Shown here: positions 61,408 through 64,000 of the stretch, in pieces
How positions within the stretch are numbered: the stretch's first letter is position 1
How the letters are laid out: each line of letters starts with the position of its first letter
Origin: Streptomyces canus
GTDB taxonomy: Bacteria; Actinomycetota; Actinomycetes; Streptomycetales; Streptomycetaceae
Assembly: GCF_001514145.1 (NCBI RefSeq)
Contig: NZ_KQ948661.1
Span: forward strand, 62,001-126,000
Length of the DNA stretch: 64,000 bases
Direction: 5' to 3'
Notes under the pieces: generated by a model
Database searches by the model: none
Told to the model about the DNA's origin: nothing
Seen by the model: only the letters and a program-made list of their open reading frames with translations
Position numbers and translations under genes: made by a program

Positions 61408-62191
61408 CCCGCACTACGACATCACCGGCCACGGCCCCTTACTGCTGCTGCTCCCCGGCGGCGCCGGACACCCGATGGGCCTCGGCCCGATGACGGAGTC
61501 GCTCGCCGGGCACTTCACCGTCGTCACGTACGACCCCCTCGGCCTCGCCCACGGCCGCCTCGGCGAACCCGTCGAGGACCAGCGGGTCCAGGACTGGAGC
61601 GACGGTGCGCGGCGGGTGCTCGACGCGACACTCCCGGAGGACGGGTCGGCGTACGTCCTCGGCACCAGCGCCGGGGCCATCGCCGCGCTCGATCTGCTCG
61701 CCCGGCACGCGGAACGGCTGCGGCACGTGGTCGCGCACGAGCCGCCGTGTGTGGGGGTACTGCCGGACGGGGCGCGACAGCAGGCCGCGTTCCGGGAGAT
61801 CTGCGCCGTGTACCGGGCCAAGGGGCTCGCGGCGGCGGGTGCCCTGATGACCGCCGTACTGGAGGACCGGGCGGCGGGGGAGCTCCCTGAGGGCCAACCC
61901 CTGACTCGCGAGGAGGAGTTGGTGAGCCCGATGGCGCTCTCCCTCGCGCATGTCCTTGGGCCCTTCACAGCGTACGTCCCCGAAGCGGGCCCCACGCAGG
62001 CCCGCCTCACCGTCGCCGCGGGGACCGACTCCCGGGGTCAACTCCTTTACCGAACCGCCGAGTTCCTCGCGAAGACGCAACAGGCCGACTTCGTCGAGTT
62101 TCCCGGCGGTCATCTCGGCATCCTCCAGCACCCGGTGGACTTCGCGGACCGGCTCACGCGGACGCTGCTCGGGACCGGCGTGCGGTCATGA
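61400..62191 (+). CDS. Alpha/beta hydrolase with TTA codon
   Basis: A 263-residue alpha/beta hydrolase. The oxyanion region is LLPGGAGHPMG, the nucleophile elbow is LGTSAGAIAALDLLARH, and the catalytic His is in PGGHLGIL. A TTA codon at 61439-61441 (residue 14) makes translation dependent on bldA. It overlaps the TetR gene by 8 bp and the convergent DinB-like gene by 6 bp. The substrate is unknown. Confidence 0.87.
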   Translation: MTDPHYDITGHGPLLLLLPGGAGHPMGLGPMTESLAGHFTVVTYDPLGLAHGRLGEPVEDQRVQDWSDGARRVLDATLPEDGSAYVLGTSAGAIAALDLLARHAERLRHVVAHEPPCVGVLPDGARQQAAFREICAVYRAKGLAAAGALMTAVLEDRAAGELPEGQPLTREEELVSPMALSLAHVLGPFTAYVPEAGPTQARLTVAAGTDSRGQLLYRTAEFLAKTQQADFVEFPGGHLGILQHPVDFADRLTRTLLGTGVRS

Positions 62192-62644
62192 CAGGTCGCC
62201 GAGCGCGTCGGCGTAGTACGTGGATCCCCTGAGGTGCAGGGCGAGTTCGCGGAAGGTCCAGCCCTCGCCGGGTGAGTGGTCGAGCTGGTGCTCGGTGAGG
62301 GCGCCGAGGCGGTTGGCCCAGGTGCGGGCGAGCCGGGTGAGACGGCTGCGGGCCTCGTCCAGGTCCTCCTGGGTGAAGGGCGCGAGGTCGGCCGCGGTGG
62401 TCGTCGTGGACGCGTGCCAGTGGTCGGGCTGCGGGGTCTCGCCCGCGAGCCGCGCCTCCAACTCGGCGAGGTGGTCGATCAGATGGTCGGCGACCCGGCG
62501 GATCGCCTTGTGCGGCGTGTAGACACGGTCGTCGACATGGACGGGCTTGCCGTCCCAGGCGGTCCAGGTCTCGGCCAGGACCAGCACATGGTGGACCATG
62601 CCGGTCACGGCATGGTCGGGCGTCTGCTGCGGGTGTTCGGTCAT
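62186..62644 (-). CDS. DinB-like four-helix protein
   Basis: A 152-residue helical protein with three His in DinB/YfiT-like positions (MVHHVLVL, ADHLIDHL, ELALHLRGSTYYAD), suggesting a metal site. Such proteins include thiol-dependent transferases that use mycothiol, but the family here is assigned with limited certainty. The 3' end overlaps the convergent hydrolase by 6 bp. Confidence 0.65.
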   Translation of the reverse strand: MTEHPQQTPDHAVTGMVHHVLVLAETWTAWDGKPVHVDDRVYTPHKAIRRVADHLIDHLAELEARLAGETPQPDHWHASTTTTAADLAPFTQEDLDEARSRLTRLARTWANRLGALTEHQLDHSPGEGWTFRELALHLRGSTYYADALGDLS

Positions 62645-62718
62645 GCGGGCACGCTAGGCGGGTGTTGTTTCGGTGCCGGCCGAAGTGTGGTGACCACGAG
62701 CGGCCCGCGGGGCCGGCC

Positions 62719-63087
62719 TCAGTTCTCCCGTTCCGCCGCACTCCGCTCCACGCAGAACTCGTTGCCCTCCGGGTCGGCCAGGACCACCCAGCCCATGCCG
62801 TCGCCCGTGCGCTGGTCGTCGATGAGCGTGGCGCCCAGGGTGAGGAGGCGGGCGACCTCCTCGTCGCGGGTGCGGTCCTGGGGCTGGAGGTCGAAGTGGA
62901 GGCGGTTCTTGACGGTCTTGGTCTCCGGGACGGTCACGAAGAGCAGGCCCGCCTCCTCGATCAGTGCCTCCTCGTCGCCCGGCCGGTCCTCCTCGTGCAG
63001 CGGCTGTCCGAGGGCCTGGGACCAGAACGCGGCGACCGCGTAGGCGTCGGCGCAGTCGATGGTCACATGGCGGATGGTGGAGGTCAT
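62719..63087 (-). CDS. VOC/glyoxalase-fold protein
   Basis: A 122-residue protein of the vicinal oxygen chelate superfamily. It starts IRHVTIDCADAYAVAAFWSQALG. The middle His strand is NRLHFDLQPQD, and it ends GWVVLADPEGNEFCVE, the usual metal-site Glu. It resembles the second half of glyoxalase-like proteins of unknown function. It is divergent from the secreted protein gene. Confidence 0.85.
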   Translation of the reverse strand: MTSTIRHVTIDCADAYAVAAFWSQALGQPLHEEDRPGDEEALIEEAGLLFVTVPETKTVKNRLHFDLQPQDRTRDEEVARLLTLGATLIDDQRTGDGMGWVVLADPEGNEFCVERSAAEREN

Positions 63088-63164
63088 GCGGGGATTCTCG
63101 GGGGTCCGGTCGGCCACCGCAAGATCGGCGGCAACGTTCGCGTCCCCTGCGGCGACATGGAGGT

Positions 63165-64000
63165 ATGACTTCCGCAAGACGCACACCGCGCGACGCCGAC
63201 ACTCCCCGAGGCACCGCTCGCGACACGGTTCGCGACATCCCTCGCACCGGCCACCGCCGGGTCCGCGCCGCCCGTAAGCCCGTCGTCGCCGGTCTCGCCG
63301 CGACGACCGCGCTCGTCGGCGCCTGGTACGCCACCGCCGGCGCGGCCACCGCTCCCCCGCTCACTCCAGCCACCACGGCCGTGACCCTGGCCGCCAAGTT
63401 CCCCTACCTGTCCGCCGGTTACAACAACACCCGCGAGTGGACGCGGACGGCGACGGCGGCGGCACCGAACGGCACCCTGCGCGTCGCCTGGCCCGCCTCG
63501 GACGGCATCCACGTCACCCCGCTGACGTCCGCCGGAAAGCGCTCGGGCACGGACACCGTCGTCAAGGGGGCGAAGGAGGTCGGCGGTCTGGTCGCGCACA
63601 ACGACGGCTTCGCGCTGCTCACCCGGGTCGCCGACACCAACAAGTGGAAGGAGACGGCGGCCGCGATCGTCCGGTACACGAACGGCAAGCAGACCTTCCG
63701 GACGAAGCTCACCGGCACGGCCTCCCACGACACCTCCCCCACCCTCGACGGCCAACTCACCTGGAACGGCAAGAAGTACGGCGCCTACTACGTCGTGCAC
63801 GGCGCGGGCGGCTTCGCGGACGGCCACTTCGGCGACAAGCTGTCGTACGTCAGTGCCAAGGGCGCGAAGCTCAGCGGGGGTTGGGGCTGGGGGTGCAGCC
63901 ACAACGAGGGCATAGCACTGCACGCCGAGACCACCGGCGACTTCGCCTCCCTCTGCTTCGACGACTGGCGCTCGGGCCTGTTCGTGTCGACGGGCATCGG
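63165..64000 (+). CDS. Secreted protein, N-terminal part (cut by window edge)
   Basis: The frame is open from ATG 63165 to the right edge (at least 278 residues). The first ~45 residues are very Arg-rich (an extended twin-basic region), then a hydrophobic signal segment VVAGLAATTALVGAWYATAGAA. The mature part is strand-rich with repeated Thr/Gly patterns (FPYLSAGYNNTREWTRTA, GWGWGCSHNEGIALHAE), possibly a beta-propeller. GGAGG lies only one base before the ATG, so the true start is uncertain. Function unknown. Confidence 0.7.
   Translation, partial: MTSARRTPRDADTPRGTARDTVRDIPRTGHRRVRAARKPVVAGLAATTALVGAWYATAGAATAPPLTPATTAVTLAAKFPYLSAGYNNTREWTRTATAAAPNGTLRVAWPASDGIHVTPLTSAGKRSGTDTVVKGAKEVGGLVAHNDGFALLTRVADTNKWKETAAAIVRYTNGKQTFRTKLTGTASHDTSPTLDGQLTWNGKKYGAYYVVHGAGGFADGHFGDKLSYVSAKGAKLSGGWGWGCSHNEGIALHAETTGDFASLCFDDWRSGLFVSTGI

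Overview
The window looks like a chromosomal segment of a Streptomyces or a close relative. It has very high G+C with strong third-position GC bias, frequent GTG and TTG starts, a few rare TTA (Leu) codons, a DmdR/IdeR-type iron box, a Rex-like box, an AldO-type alditol oxidase, CUT1 sugar import genes without their own ATPase, and a GntR/MarR/TetR/PucR-rich regulator set. No rRNA, tRNA, CRISPR array or intact mobile element was seen. All calls come from reading the sequence; no database search was run.

Layout. 1-2.7 kb: 5' part of a cytochrome P450 (runs off the left edge), a small SRPBCC protein and a stand-alone LanC-like protein. 2.6-11.3 kb: a purine catabolic operon on the minus strand (FAD, 2Fe-2S and molybdopterin subunits of xanthine dehydrogenase, an NCS2 purine permease, the XdhC maturation factor), read divergently from a PucR regulator. 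11.4-15.9 kb: a TPR-like protein behind a Rex-like box, a tandem repeat patch, a GntR regulator, an FhuF-like iron reductase behind an iron box, and a DUF2637 membrane protein. 15.9-20.6 kb: an anti-sigma-type ATPase, two secreted proteins, and a membrane-anchored XRE protein with a TTA codon. 20.2-25.1 kb: a glyoxalase-fold protein, a PoxB-like thiamine enzyme and a PP2C-fold protein with a huge low-complexity N-terminus. 25.4-30.6 kb: DUF456 and F420-type proteins, an Ada/AlkA plus Ogt alkylation repair pair, RsgA with a possible leader peptide, and a lipoprotein.

30.7-36.3 kb: a complete-looking trans-4-hydroxyproline operon (three-subunit D-hydroxyproline dehydrogenase, pyrroline-hydroxycarboxylate deaminase, hydroxyproline epimerase) with its GntR regulator; a shared operator-like motif sits at three places. 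36.3-42.7 kb: a sigma-like/anti-sigma-like/transmembrane/CBM2 fusion, a radical SAM protein with an unusual cysteine spacing, a split-barrel flavoprotein, a 2-hydroxyacid dehydrogenase and AldO. 42.7-52.1 kb: a galactan-type utilisation locus (ROK regulator, secreted GH30 with ricin-type lectin, sugar-binding lipoprotein, two permeases, GH2 beta-galactosidase). 52.2-54.9 kb: an ABC-2 exporter. 54.9-58.3 kb: an ArsR regulator with two MFS exporters.

58.3-59.1 kb is a patch of broken genes (acyltransferase, IS200/IS605 transposase, WD40 and ATPase remnants). 59.1-64 kb holds an OhrR-like regulator with a divergent HSL-type esterase, a TetR regulator overlapping a TTA-containing hydrolase, a DinB-like protein, a second glyoxalase-fold protein, and the 5' part of a secreted protein that runs off the right edge.
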